A DNA stretch of 64,000 nt from contig NZ_CP015449.1 in assembly GCF_003096075.1 (NCBI RefSeq), forward strand, positions 2,845,001 through 2,909,000, given 5' to 3'. Positions 44,677 to 54,215 of the stretch are shown piece after piece (position 1 is the first letter of the stretch; every line of letters begins with the position of its first letter). The DNA is from Dietzia lutea. Lineage in GTDB: Bacteria > Actinomycetota > Actinomycetes > Mycobacteriales > Mycobacteriaceae. The notes beneath the pieces are model-generated. The model ran no database searches. It saw only the letters and a program-made list of their open reading frames with translations, and was not told where the DNA came from. A program made the position numbers and the translations under genes.

Positions 44677-44792
44677 CCAGGCCGGTGCTCAGGTAGTCGA
44701 GCGCCGCCGGCTCGCCGAGTGGTCGCAAGAGCAGTTTCTCGGACGACGCGTCATGGGCAATGTGGCCGCATCTGACCCCACGGCGAAGTCGG

Positions 44793-45153
44793 TCAGGCCG
44801 GCGCTTTGCGAGCCGTCGACTTCTTTGCCGAGCTACTTCCGCCCTTCTTGCTGGCGATCTTCTTGGCGGAGCCGGAGTCCTCGTCGTCGTCCTCGTCGTC
44901 GCCCAAGGTGTCCTTCACCTCCACCGTGAACGCCTCACCGCCGGCCGCCTTGGTCTCGATCAACTCCTTGAACTGCGTCTGGTAGTCGTCCTCGTACTTC
45001 TCCGGCTCGAATTCGGCCGCCATCGTCTCGATCAACGAGGCCGCCATCTTAGCCTCCTGCGGCCGGGCCTTGGCGTCCTTGTCCAGCCCCTCCAGGATCG
45101 CCGGGCGAATCTCATCCGGCCACAACAAACGTCTGCAGCATCAGCACGTGACC
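44793..45153 (-). pseudogene. 3' fragment of a second Ku gene
   Basis: Encodes the last third of Ku: LWPDEIRPAILEGLDKDAKA, EFEPEKYEDDYQTQFKELIE and the acidic then Lys/Ala-rich tail (SGSAKKIASKKGGSSSAKKS). An extra base at CAGACGTTTGTTGTGG (intact Ku has CAGACGCTGCTGTGG) shifts the frame, and homology stops near 45153, just before the PAP2 gene. The DNA-encircling core is absent, so it cannot work as Ku. It is close in sequence to the intact gene at 47221-48261. Confidence 0.82.
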
Positions 45154-45169
45154 TTGTTAGCGTCCAGCT

Positions 45170-46108
45170 ATGGGAAATAACCGACCTGGGAGCGCTCCCG
45201 TTGCCACGCCTACGATCCGGAGCACTCGATGGATCGCCGCTGCGGTAGCGAGCGTTCTCGTGCTGACGATCAGCTACTTGAGCGCGGTATGGACGACCCG
45301 CGGTCAAGCTACCGAGAACGCGGCGCTCAGAGGCGCCGACCAGGTCAGTGAACAGGACTTCTCGGCAGCCTCGGAGGCCCTGGGCCACATCACCATCGCT
45401 ACGTTGGCGGTGGCGGTGATTCTGATCGCGCTGGTGGGGCTAGTGCGGCGACGTCCGGACCTGGCCATCGCGGGCGTGGCCGTGATCGTGTTGGGCCAGG
45501 TAATCACGCAAGCACTCAAACGATTTGTCCTACCGCGCCCAGAACTGGTCGAGGTCAGCAGCAACTACACCCAGAACAGCTTTCCGAGTGGGCACACAAC
45601 GATCGCTATGACCGTGCTGTTCGCGGTCTTCATCGTTGTCCCCCACCGCTGGCGAGGAATCGCCGCCCTGGTGGTTCTCACGTGGGCGATCGGTATCGGC
45701 GCATACACCACAACCGCGAAGTGGCACCGTCTCAGTGACACCATCGGCGCCGATGCCGTCGCGTTGCTCTGTGGCTGCCTCGCGGCATGGTGGTTGGCCC
45801 GCCGGGGAAGCCTCTGCCATTACCAGGGCGGCGTCCGACGAGGCAGGGTCGTCTATGTGGTGATCGTCGCGGCGCTCACCTCGATTTCCTTAGCCCTCGG
45901 GGCGGCCCTCTGGGGAATCCCACATCTTCGCGGCACGGATCTGTCAATTCCGGACGCAGCCCAGGACTACACCGCCTACCTCGGTGCGCATGCACTCGCA
46001 GCGGGATTCTCAGGGCTCACTGCTCTCGCCTTCTGGGCTCTGTGGCACCGCGTGGATACCACGTGCAGGGAGGCTTTCGCTCCAATGCACAGCCGCGCAG
46101 TGAACTGA
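45170..46108 (+). CDS. PAP2-superfamily membrane phosphatase
   Basis: 312 residues with about seven membrane helices. The three phosphatase motifs are KRFVLPRPE, SFPSGHTTIAMT and WHRLSDTIGA, giving the catalytic His pair and phosphate-binding Lys/Arg. Such enzymes remove phosphate from lipid or prenyl pyrophosphates at the outer face of the membrane. The long C-terminal half adds further helices. It starts 17 bp beyond the Ku fragment, so its upstream region was remodelled. Confidence 0.85.
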   Translation: MGNNRPGSAPVATPTIRSTRWIAAAVASVLVLTISYLSAVWTTRGQATENAALRGADQVSEQDFSAASEALGHITIATLAVAVILIALVGLVRRRPDLAIAGVAVIVLGQVITQALKRFVLPRPELVEVSSNYTQNSFPSGHTTIAMTVLFAVFIVVPHRWRGIAALVVLTWAIGIGAYTTTAKWHRLSDTIGADAVALLCGCLAAWWLARRGSLCHYQGGVRRGRVVYVVIVAALTSISLALGAALWGIPHLRGTDLSIPDAAQDYTAYLGAHALAAGFSGLTALAFWALWHRVDTTCREAFAPMHSRAVN

Positions 46109-46130
46109 GTGGCCCGTCCCCGTCCCTCCG

Positions 46131-47153
46131 TCAGTCGACATTCTGCAGCAGCACGACCGCCGCGAGGATGCCGAGGAGCAGGGCTACATTGGCTTTCCAG
46201 TAGCCGCGCACGATCGCCACGAACTCACGGAGGAACGCGGTCGGCGCGTAGAAGCGTGCGGTCCGGGCCCCCGTCACCTGGGCGTCCAGGCCGACATCGC
46301 GGGTGAAAGCGGCTGCTCGCAGGACGTGGAAATTGCTAGTGACGACGATCATCGGCTGGTACTCGATACCCATCGAGTCCAGCAGCTCCGCGCTGAACAC
46401 CAGGTTCTCGTGAGTGGTCCGCGACGAGGTCTCGGCGATAATGTTCTCCTCGGACATTCCGTAGTCCTTGAGGTAGTTCTTCATCGCCGTGGCCTCGGCC
46501 ATAGCCTCGTCCACGCCCTGCCCGCCCGAGACCACGAGGACGGGCCTGTGTCCGGCCTCCACCTCGGCGTCGTACACCTCGCGCGCACGATCCAATCGGC
46601 TGGCCAAAAGCGGGGTGACAGTGCCGCCCGCGCCCAGTCCGCACCCCAACACCAGCACCGCCGCGTTGCCCGTCGGCGGTCGCAGATGCCCGTAGATCAC
46701 GGCATACACCGAGAACGCTGCGAGCTGGAGGCCCAGTCCCACTGCGAAGAACACGCCGGTCCACAACAGAGCCAGAAACCACAGCGGGAGGGGATGCGAC
46801 TCGAGCACCCGGGCCACCGTGAACAGCAACCCGGCCCCGAGGATCGTCACCGTGGCCAGCGCGAGCGGCAGGACCGTGGCGAGGCGGAATCCTTCGCGAC
46901 GGATCACCACCACCCCGTTCACCGCTGCCGCTGCGATCAATCCGATCGCGGTCAGGAAGAGAAGCACCGCGATGACGGCGAGCACGGCAGCCTCCACCCG
47001 AGGCTCCAACAGGTTCATCACGCTCACTGCGGTCAAAACCCACGCGAGTAGAGCGGCGAGGACGATCAGAGCGTTGGACAGCCGCCGTGGCTCCGATGCG
47101 ATCCTGATAGCAGAGACGATCGTCAGCACAACGGCAAGCGCAAAGAAGAACAC
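46131..47153 (-). CDS. YdcF/DUF218-family membrane protein (long form)
   Basis: 340 residues. Five or more N-terminal helices are followed by the DUF218 domain: AAVLVLGCGLGAGGTVTPLL, LVVSGGQGVDEAMAEATAMK, ETSSRTTHENLVFSAELL and IVVTSNFHVLRAAAFTRDVG. The T-x-E-N and S-N-x-H-x-x-R motifs are intact, then a final helix. The family is linked to envelope integrity in other bacteria, but its reaction is unknown. The start is a GTG with a weak ribosome site. It converges on the PAP2 gene. Confidence 0.83.
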   Translation of the reverse strand: MFFFALAVVLTIVSAIRIASEPRRLSNALIVLAALLAWVLTAVSVMNLLEPRVEAAVLAVIAVLLFLTAIGLIAAAAVNGVVVIRREGFRLATVLPLALATVTILGAGLLFTVARVLESHPLPLWFLALLWTGVFFAVGLGLQLAAFSVYAVIYGHLRPPTGNAAVLVLGCGLGAGGTVTPLLASRLDRAREVYDAEVEAGHRPVLVVSGGQGVDEAMAEATAMKNYLKDYGMSEENIIAETSSRTTHENLVFSAELLDSMGIEYQPMIVVTSNFHVLRAAAFTRDVGLDAQVTGARTARFYAPTAFLREFVAIVRGYWKANVALLLGILAAVVLLQNVD

Positions 47154-47220
47154 CAGACGAACCTATCCAGAGCGCGCTCGGTGGGGCGGGACATCACCCC
47201 AGAGGCCGGGGTCGTTCCGG

Positions 47221-48261
47221 TCAGGCCGACTTTTTGGCCGGAGTTTTACGCGCAGAGGTCTTCTTTGCGGTCGACTTAGTTGCCGTGGACTTTGAGGTTG
47301 TCGACTTCTTGGCAGTCGACTTCTTGGCCGCGGCCTTTTTGGCGGGCGCCTTCTTCGCCGCAGTCTTCTTGGCCGGGGTCTTCTTTGCCGAGCTACTCCC
47401 GCTCTTCTTACTAGTGGCCTTCTTGGCGGAGCCGGAATCCTCGTCGTCGTCCTGGTCGTCGGCCTCGTCCGCCTTACCGCCCCGGTCCTTCACACTCGCC
47501 CGCAGCGCCGCGAGCAGATCGGCCACGTCGTCGTCGCCGTCATCGTCGCCCGAGGTGTCCTTTTCCTCCACCGTGAACGCCTCACCTCCGGCCGCCTTGG
47601 CCTCGATCAACTCCTTGAGCTGAGTCTGGTAGTCGTCCTCGTACTTCTCCGGCTCGAAATCCGCGGCCATGGTCTCGATGAGCGACGCCGCCATCTTGAC
47701 CTCCTGCGGCCGGACCTTCGCCTCCTTGTCCAGCCCCTCCAGAATCGCCGGGCGGATCTCGTCCGGCCACAGCAGCGTCTGCAGCATGAGCACGTCCTTG
47801 TAGACCCTGAGGGCGCAGAGGCGAGTGCGGTTACGCAGCGTGAACGTGCAGATGGCGAGGCGATCCGTCTGTTGCAGAGCCTCGCGCATCAGCACATACG
47901 CGCGGTTGGATCGCGACGCCGGCTCCAGGAAGTACGCGTTGTCGAACGCCACCGGGTCCACCTGATCCGCCGGGACGAACTCCGTCACCTCGATCTCGTG
48001 GTTCTGCTCCACCGGCAGGCTGGCGAGGTCCTCCTTGGTGAGGATGACCATCTCGCCCTCTTCGGACTCGTACGCCTTGGCGATGTCGGAGAACTCGACC
48101 TCCTCGCCGTTGTCGTCCCGCACCTTCTTGTAGCGGATGCGGACGCCGTCCTTCTTGTCCACCTGCCGCGCGTGCAGGTCGTGGTCCTCCGTCGCCGCGT
48201 ACACCTTGACCGGCACGTTGACCAGACCGAACGAGACCTCGCCCTTCCAGATGGATCGCAT
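47221..48261 (-). CDS. ku: Non-homologous end-joining protein Ku
   Basis: 346 residues. It starts MRSIWKGEVSFGLVNVPVKV, the hallmark of bacterial Ku. The beta-barrel core (AFDNAYFLEPASRSNRAYVL, LMLQTLLWPDEIRP) and LigD-interaction region are intact. The tail from about residue 290 is a long run of Lys/Ala/Ser/Thr repeats (AKKTPAKKTAAKKAPAKK) that can bind DNA, longer than in short-tailed homologues. The homodimer threads onto broken ends and recruits LigD, whose gene is at 57397-60117. The ATG at 48261 is set by the conserved start; 26 upstream codons are discarded. Confidence 0.95.
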   Translation of the reverse strand: MRSIWKGEVSFGLVNVPVKVYAATEDHDLHARQVDKKDGVRIRYKKVRDDNGEEVEFSDIAKAYESEEGEMVILTKEDLASLPVEQNHEIEVTEFVPADQVDPVAFDNAYFLEPASRSNRAYVLMREALQQTDRLAICTFTLRNRTRLCALRVYKDVLMLQTLLWPDEIRPAILEGLDKEAKVRPQEVKMAASLIETMAADFEPEKYEDDYQTQLKELIEAKAAGGEAFTVEEKDTSGDDDGDDDVADLLAALRASVKDRGGKADEADDQDDDEDSGSAKKATSKKSGSSSAKKTPAKKTAAKKAPAKKAAAKKSTAKKSTTSKSTATKSTAKKTSARKTPAKKSA

Positions 48262-48570
48262 ATAGGGAGTATGCGATAGATCGGGGGCGGCGGCAGCCGG
48301 ACGCGGGGGCGTGGTTGGGCGTAGTTGCATGGCTTTCAAGCCCGACCGCCGCGAGGCGATGCACCAGTTCGATCGCCACCAGATATTCGAGAGACCGGGT
48401 CTGCGATTCAGGAATCGATGCTCCTAGAGCCTTGCGCCCGCCCGAGAGGTGCCCTGCATCCGATCTTTCACCTGCCATGAACCCGACCCGTTATTTACGG
48501 CCATGATACCGGGTGCTTTAGACTGCTTAACATCTACCAGAATTCTCACAGATAGACAGAGTGACACGCA

Positions 48571-49995
48571 ATGCCATCCTCCTTCTCTTCGATCGTCGAA
48601 CGCTACAAGGAGCAGGTAATAGCCATCGGCGAACTCTCCAAGAATCTGACCCCCGAACTCGACAGGCTCCGAAAAGAGCCACCATTCCAGAAAAGAGTTC
48701 TTCAATCTATAGAACTGTTCGATCGCGAAAAGCAGAAGGTAGCGATTTCCGCAGTGGTAGCCACGATCGACATATGGGAGGCCCTAACCACGGCAGATCC
48801 AGAGGAAGTCAAGAGGGTCGTCGACCAGGCCGATGCCATCGACGATCGACTCTCTTTTGAATTCGACGGCAGTGAGCTGTCCATCGGAGGAACCGACCGA
48901 GATTTGCGCAGATCGGTCATGGACACTTTCGACGGACTCCAGAGTAGGCTAATCAGACCCTCCCACAAAACGCTACTTCGCAGATCACTCCTGGCAATGC
49001 TCGTTGGCACCTTTGAGTCATATATTGGAGATTTGTATCGCAAAAACCTCGAACTGCATCCCGGAATAATTAACTCAAGCGAGAAGTCGTTCTCTCTAAA
49101 GGAAATCCAAGCGTTCTCATCAATTGACGAGGCACAGCAAACCCTCATCGACCGCGAAGTGGACCAGTTTACTCGGAAGGGTTTTGACGATTGGGGAGAA
49201 TGGCTTTCCAAGCCCCCCATCGAGCTGGACAGGAAGCTGAAATCGTCAGATTGGGCGGCCGCCCGTGAAATTTACGAGCGCCGAAACCTTGTCCTTCACC
49301 GATCATGTAGGGTAAGTTCGCAGTACCTATCGAAAGTCTCGACCGAGTTCAGTCGCGAACTCTCCGTTGGCGACAGACTGGATGTCGATGAAGAATACCT
49401 CGACAATGCGCTCGATCTTCTACTTAAACTCGGATTGACGCTAGGGCTCCGAATGTGGTCAAGGCTCGCAAGCAATGACGACGAACTTGGACAATGGGCC
49501 ACCGCAGCGCAAGTCGAGTTTCTTGACGCAAAGAATCCGTCAGTTACCCAAGCAATAAGTGACGCTTTGGATCACAATAGGCTCAAAGCTTCGGCCCAAC
49601 TGCAGGTCCGCGTGAATTCATGGCTGGCCGAGAAAGAACTTCACGGGGTTGAATCGATTCGCGGAGAAGTCCGAGCTTGGGATACTGGCCCACTTTCGCC
49701 CCTGTATCAGGTCGCCCAGGCGGCACTTCTCGACGACCTTAGTCACGCCGAAGCGGGAGTTAGGGCCCTAATCAAGGAAGAAAAACTCTCAATAGTCGAC
49801 GCGCTCCAATGGCCCCTATTCGCGTCTCTCAGAGAGAGCGGCGCGATCGACGACCTGCTCTACCCCGATGAGAATCGTGCGGTAAGTCCCGACGAACGAG
49901 ATTCTCGAGTCACACTCTCTCGTGAGGCCCCAGATAATTCGCCCGTCGATGCACTAGAAGGCGAATCGGGCGACGCTGAGGAACCTATGCCATGA
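48571..49995 (+). CDS. Large hypothetical protein with a HEPN-type RNase motif
   Basis: 474 residues, no membrane segment. Around residues 136-243 it looks like a HEPN helical bundle: LLRRSLLAMLVGTFESYIGD begins one helix and EIYERRNLVLHRSCRVSSQY holds the R-N-x3-H motif (Arg238, Asn239, His243) used by HEPN RNases and MAE/RiboL-PSP families. The C-terminal third is helical and acidic. Base use is clearly more AT-rich than its neighbours, suggesting transfer. HEPN proteins of this layout are common in phage defence and toxin-antitoxin systems; no partner gene is seen beside it. Confidence 0.65.
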   Translation: MPSSFSSIVERYKEQVIAIGELSKNLTPELDRLRKEPPFQKRVLQSIELFDREKQKVAISAVVATIDIWEALTTADPEEVKRVVDQADAIDDRLSFEFDGSELSIGGTDRDLRRSVMDTFDGLQSRLIRPSHKTLLRRSLLAMLVGTFESYIGDLYRKNLELHPGIINSSEKSFSLKEIQAFSSIDEAQQTLIDREVDQFTRKGFDDWGEWLSKPPIELDRKLKSSDWAAAREIYERRNLVLHRSCRVSSQYLSKVSTEFSRELSVGDRLDVDEEYLDNALDLLLKLGLTLGLRMWSRLASNDDELGQWATAAQVEFLDAKNPSVTQAISDALDHNRLKASAQLQVRVNSWLAEKELHGVESIRGEVRAWDTGPLSPLYQVAQAALLDDLSHAEAGVRALIKEEKLSIVDALQWPLFASLRESGAIDDLLYPDENRAVSPDERDSRVTLSREAPDNSPVDALEGESGDAEEPMP

Positions 49996-50274
49996 GTTCG
50001 ACAGACACTCAGCCGAAGATGCCACTCGAGGGCCGCTAGAGCACAACGCGCACTGTCAGTTCCGTCTCGAGGTCTTACTCCGTGCTCTGCGCGGCTCGCT
50101 CAGCTGTTCCTCCAGCTTGCTAGCTTGTCGGCCAGCAATACCGGCCCACCGGGCGGCGAATCAGGGCCGCGATCGCTCACCTCGTCGTCGTCACATAGTC
50201 ACGGCGACCCTCACCTACGTGCCGGGCGGTGCCACCCCACCGATCGGCCAGCGGCCCCGCCGGAGGCACCTGGA
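49996..50274. other. Intergenic, nothing recognised
   Basis: Between the HEPN gene and the permease. It contains a GGAGG ribosome site at the right end for the permease and otherwise no gene, repeat or hairpin that I can support. Confidence 0.4.
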
Positions 50275-51045
50275 ATGCTGTTCCCCATGCCCGCCGACGT
50301 CGCGCCTCTGCTCCTGCTCGTGGCGGCGTCCGCCGTCATCCTCGGGACCGTGCTGCAGCGGGTCAGCGGGATGGGGGTCGGGCTCGTGGTCTCGCCGACG
50401 CTCGCGCTGCTGCTCGGGCCCGTCACCGGCGTACTGCTGACCAACATCACGACCGTCGTCTCCGCCGCGCTCATCGGGATCACGCTGCGACACGACATCG
50501 ACTGGCAGCGCTACCGCCGCCTCGCTCCCCTGATCGTCGTGGGGTCCGTGCCCGGCGCGCTTCTGGTCGGCGCCGCGGACCGCCATTGGCTCGAGGTGAT
50601 CATCGGTGTCGCCCTGATCGGCACGCTGCTGACGACCGCGTTGGTGCGGATCCCGCCCATGAGCGGACGCCTCCCCGCCGCCGCGGCCGGCACCGCCGGA
50701 GGATTCCTCAACACCGCCGTCGGCGTCGCCGCGCCCGCGATGCTGGTCTACGCGCAGGCGACCAACTGGCAGCAGCGGTCGTTCGCCGCGACCCTGCAGC
50801 CGATCTTCGGGACCATGGGCGTGGTATCCGTCCTGGTCAAGGTCGGGCTCGGCGCCGCGCCGGTCTCCGAACTGCCGCTGGCCGTTGTCTCGCTGGTCGT
50901 GGCGATGGTGCCGATCGGCATCGTCATCGGCGGCCTGGTCGCGCGGCGGGTGCCCGCGGCCGTGGGGCGGAAGGTGGCGATCGTCGTGGTCACCGTCGGC
51001 GCGCTGAGCCTGCTCGGGCGAGGATTGGCGGGCGTGATCGGCTGA
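50275..51045 (+). CDS. TauE/SafE-family membrane permease
   Basis: 256 residues, seven to eight helices. The repeated TauE/SafE core is visible: QRVSGMGVGLVVSPTLALLL, GVLLTNITTVVSAALIGITL, then AGTAGGFLNTAVGVAAPAML in the second half. The family exports sulfonates, sulfite and related anions; the substrate here is unknown. GGAGG precedes the ATG at 50275 by about eight bases, so longer upstream starts are rejected. Confidence 0.85.
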   Translation: MLFPMPADVAPLLLLVAASAVILGTVLQRVSGMGVGLVVSPTLALLLGPVTGVLLTNITTVVSAALIGITLRHDIDWQRYRRLAPLIVVGSVPGALLVGAADRHWLEVIIGVALIGTLLTTALVRIPPMSGRLPAAAAGTAGGFLNTAVGVAAPAMLVYAQATNWQQRSFAATLQPIFGTMGVVSVLVKVGLGAAPVSELPLAVVSLVVAMVPIGIVIGGLVARRVPAAVGRKVAIVVVTVGALSLLGRGLAGVIG

Positions 51046-51183
51046 GTCTGCTCGGGCGGGGCGTCGGGGGCCTGGCCGGAATCTTCTGAACGGCTGCGTG
51101 GTTACGCTGCGAGACAGCAGTCAATCGTGCCAACAATCCAGCGGACCGGCCCACACTGACCGGGTTCGCGGGAAAGAGGAACA

Positions 51184-52227
51184 ATGACCGTCTCAACCGC
51201 CTCCGTCCGCGCCGTCGGAGTAACGACCTACGGTGGCCCCGACGCCCTGCAGGTCGTGGAAGTCCCCAAGCAGGAACTCGGCCCGACCGAGGTCCGCGTG
51301 CGCGTCACCGCCGCGACCATCAACCCCACCGACACCTACACGCGCAACGGTTCCCGCTCGAAGACCGGAACGCCGCGCGGAGCCGCAGACGTCCCGGGCA
51401 TGGACATCGCCGGAACGCTCGTCGAGGTCGGCGAGGACGCGAACACCTCCCTGTCGGTCGGCGACCGGGTGATGGGGATCGTGGTGCCGCGAGACGATCA
51501 CGGTGCGTACCGCGAGGACATCGTCCTGCCTGCACGCTCGATAACCGCCGCACCCCGCGATGCCGACGACATCGCCGCCTCGACGCTCCCGATGAACGGC
51601 CTTACCGCCCGGCGTGCGCTCGACCTGCTGGGGCTGGAGCCCGGTCAGGTCCTCGCCGTCACCGGGGCGGCGGGCTCGACCGGTGGATACGTCATCCAGC
51701 TGGCCAAGCATGACGGCCTCGTCGTGGTCGCCGACGCGTCCGAGGCGGACGAGGAACTCGTCCGGTCGCTCGGCGCCGATCAGATCGTCCGGCGCGGCGA
51801 GGGCGTCGCCGACCGCATCCTCGAGCTCTACCCCGACGGCGTCGACGGCCTCTTCGACGGATCCGTGCAGGAAGCCGCCGTCCTCCCCGCGGTCAAGACC
51901 GGCGGAGGCGTCGCGACGGTGCGGTGGTACCAGGGCGACGGCCAGCACGACCTGCAGGTCCATCCGGTGAGCGTGGCTGACATGGCCGAAGAGCAGGAGA
52001 AGCTCGACGAGCTGCGGCAGCTGGCGGAGGACGGCGTGGTGACACTCCGCGTCGCTGACAGCTATGCGCCCGAGGACGCGTGGCAGGCCCACGAGCGCCT
52101 CGAAGCCGGCGGCACCCGCGGACGACTGGTCATCGACTTCACGCGGAGATGCGCGGGCGGGGCTGGCGGGTGGGGCGGCACCGGCGTGAGTGGTGCGCTT
52201 AGGGTCGGTACCCCGCGCCTACGGTGA
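51184..52227 (+). CDS. Quinone oxidoreductase / zinc-independent MDR-family alcohol dehydrogenase
   Basis: 347 residues. The N-terminal GroES-like domain has VRVRVTAATINPTDTYTRNG and PGMDIAGTLVEVGEDANTSL. The cofactor loop LAVTGAAGSTGGYVIQLAKH fits an NADPH-binding quinone reductase (A-x-x-G-x-x-G). No zinc-site cysteines are seen. The conserved fold ends at GRLVIDF; the final ~27 residues are Gly-rich and look like read-through extension. AAAGAGGAAC precedes the ATG. Substrate unknown. Confidence 0.85.
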   Translation: MTVSTASVRAVGVTTYGGPDALQVVEVPKQELGPTEVRVRVTAATINPTDTYTRNGSRSKTGTPRGAADVPGMDIAGTLVEVGEDANTSLSVGDRVMGIVVPRDDHGAYREDIVLPARSITAAPRDADDIAASTLPMNGLTARRALDLLGLEPGQVLAVTGAAGSTGGYVIQLAKHDGLVVVADASEADEELVRSLGADQIVRRGEGVADRILELYPDGVDGLFDGSVQEAAVLPAVKTGGGVATVRWYQGDGQHDLQVHPVSVADMAEEQEKLDELRQLAEDGVVTLRVADSYAPEDAWQAHERLEAGGTRGRLVIDFTRRCAGGAGGWGGTGVSGALRVGTPRLR

Positions 52228-52276
52228 CGCTTTTTCCTAAGAAGGTCCACATAACCGCCGATGGGAGAGTTATCGT

Positions 52277-53536
52277 GTGACCACATCGCGGTCGTTCGAT
52301 ACCTGCCGGTCACCCGGTGCCGCGTGGCACCCCCTGCCCCACGCGTCTCCCGCCGGCCCCTGTCGGACGGTGCGCGCGCCCGACTCATCAGGACGCTCTC
52401 CCATGCCCTCCGAACTGCCCACCATTACCGCCGCGACCCGCCGCCAACTGTCGTTCGCTCTCGCTCTACTCGGCAGAGGCGCGTTCGCCATGGCCCCGCT
52501 GGAATCGGTCGCCCTGCCGGACTCTCTCGAGAGCATCGACGACGAGGCGTTCGTCAGCAATCAGCTGGCGACGGTGACCCTGCCCCGGCACCTCACCCAC
52601 CTGGGCGAGTACGCATTCAAGAACAACAAGCTGACCTCGCTGAGCCTGCCGGACTCCCTCACCGCGGTCAGGCGCGATGCGTTCGCCAACAACCTCTTGA
52701 AAGCCGTGACGCTGCCCGACGGCCTCACGACCATCGGCGACGGGGCGTTCATCGACAATCAGCTGACGTCGGTCACGCTTCCGGACACCGTCACCAGCGT
52801 CGGCGAGTGGGCATTCGCCAACAACGCGTTGACGTCGGTCAGGCGGCCCGACGGTGTCCGCAGCATCGGTCGGTCTGCGTTCGTCAGCAACAGGCTGACC
52901 TCGGTGACTCTGCCCGACGCTCTCACCACCGTGAGCAGATACGCGTTCGCCAACAACCGGCTGACGTCGGTCACCCTGCCCGAGGGACTCACCGCCATCG
53001 AGTGGGGCGCTTTCATGGACAACCGCCTCGAGACGGTCGAGATCCCCGCCCGGGTCGCCGAGATCGGCCCGCTGGCTTTCTGGAACAACCCCGGGTTGAC
53101 CCGCGTCCGGTTCACCGGGCCCGCACCAAGCATCAGTGGCGCCGAGGAATCGGGGCCGTCACTCGCAGAATCTCCGGACCTGATCGTCGAGTTCGCCGCG
53201 CGGTATCAGCAGGACGTTGGGGGCTACACGACGCCTGAGTGGCACGGCTACCCCACGGTCCCCGCGTACACCGTCCTCTTCGACACCGGCGACGGTCCTG
53301 CCGTGGACCCGGTGACCATCTGGCCCGGCGAGGGCTTCGAGCCGCCCGCCCCAGCGCGGCCGGGCTACACCTTCACCGGCTGGTACACCTCGCCCGACCT
53401 GGCCACCCGATTCGATCCCGACGCCGCCGCCAGCCTCGACGAGGACATCACCGTCTACGCCGGATGGGAGCGCAGCAGCGGCCCGGACGGTGGCGGCTCC
53501 TCGGCCCTTGGCAGTCTCGGCAGTCTCGGCAGCTGA
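52277..53536 (+). CDS. BspA-type leucine-rich repeat protein with a Listeria-Bacteroides repeat
   Basis: 419 residues. Nine tandem ~22-residue repeats of the form LTSVTLPDxLTxVxxxAFxx (residues ~72-275) make a BspA/TpLRR solenoid. Next is one InlB B-repeat-like module (YTVLFDTGDG to TGWYTSPDLATRF and ITVYAGWE), then a GSSALGSLGSLGS tail. Such proteins are usually exported adhesins, yet no signal peptide is visible after the GTG (52277, GGGAGAG seven bases upstream) or after the inner ATG (52403). The 5' end may have been exchanged. The repeats are coded by 66-bp DNA units that can recombine. Confidence 0.8.
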   Translation: MTTSRSFDTCRSPGAAWHPLPHASPAGPCRTVRAPDSSGRSPMPSELPTITAATRRQLSFALALLGRGAFAMAPLESVALPDSLESIDDEAFVSNQLATVTLPRHLTHLGEYAFKNNKLTSLSLPDSLTAVRRDAFANNLLKAVTLPDGLTTIGDGAFIDNQLTSVTLPDTVTSVGEWAFANNALTSVRRPDGVRSIGRSAFVSNRLTSVTLPDALTTVSRYAFANNRLTSVTLPEGLTAIEWGAFMDNRLETVEIPARVAEIGPLAFWNNPGLTRVRFTGPAPSISGAEESGPSLAESPDLIVEFAARYQQDVGGYTTPEWHGYPTVPAYTVLFDTGDGPAVDPVTIWPGEGFEPPAPARPGYTFTGWYTSPDLATRFDPDAAASLDEDITVYAGWERSSGPDGGGSSALGSLGSLGS

Positions 53537-54215
53537 TGGCTGGCGTCGCACAGAGACAACAAGGCCCTGGCCACAGCGCCGATTGAAGACGGACCACGGC
53601 TCGGACGCTGGCGCAGCGTCCGGGCCGTCCACTGCTTGTCCGGCGCGTCGGGCGCCGCAGCTTTCGAGTCCCGTCAGCGCCGGACACTCGGGCGGGTGGA
53701 TCCCATCGGCCCGGCCGCCGGTCACCTCGGACGCTCGATCAACTGATCAGCAACCTCCGCGAGGTCGCCTGCGGGCCAGGAGAACTGAGGCACCGGCCGC
53801 GAGTCCCGAACGCTGTTAGGCCGGGTCTGCCACCCCCGCGGCACGGTCTTCGCGGCACCACCGCACCGTGGCCAGTGCGTATACGCCGCCCAGTGCGCCA
53901 GTCCCGCGCCCCCAGCAGGGGCAGAACGAGGGTGGCGGGCACGTTGTCGTCGTCGCCATTTGCTTGGATCTCCAATCTTCTAAATCGAGTGTCCAAGTCA
54001 GTCGACCAGAACGCTCTATCCGGTACGCCACTCACCGCAAAAGCCGAGGTTTTCCTCATAGTGCCTGCTAAAGTGCGGTTGTCCCGAGAAACATCGATGT
54101 GTGAATAAGTCAACAATTTCGAGCATTCCGGTTGCTACTGACGAGTAGATGAAGAATGCTAAACGTGTCGCATCAACGAGCGTTGGTGCAGGACCCCTCC
54201 GAGAAAGGCATCCCG
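53537..54215. other. Intergenic before the SipW-type unit
   Basis: About 680 bp with no gene I can defend. The minus frame near 53820-54030 has a short hydrophobic stretch (LGGVYALATVRW), possibly a decayed small protein. The right 100 bp are AT-richer (TGAATAAGTCAACAATTTCG) and probably contain the promoter of the exported-protein unit. Confidence 0.4.

Noticed and set aside
44793-45153. Second functional Ku
   Set aside because: The DNA-binding core is missing and a one-base insertion breaks the frame at CAGACGTTTGTTG.
52490-53100. Regular 66-bp repeats considered as a CRISPR array
   Set aside because: The period is in frame, the units encode a leucine-rich repeat with variable positions, and there are no unique spacers or cas genes.
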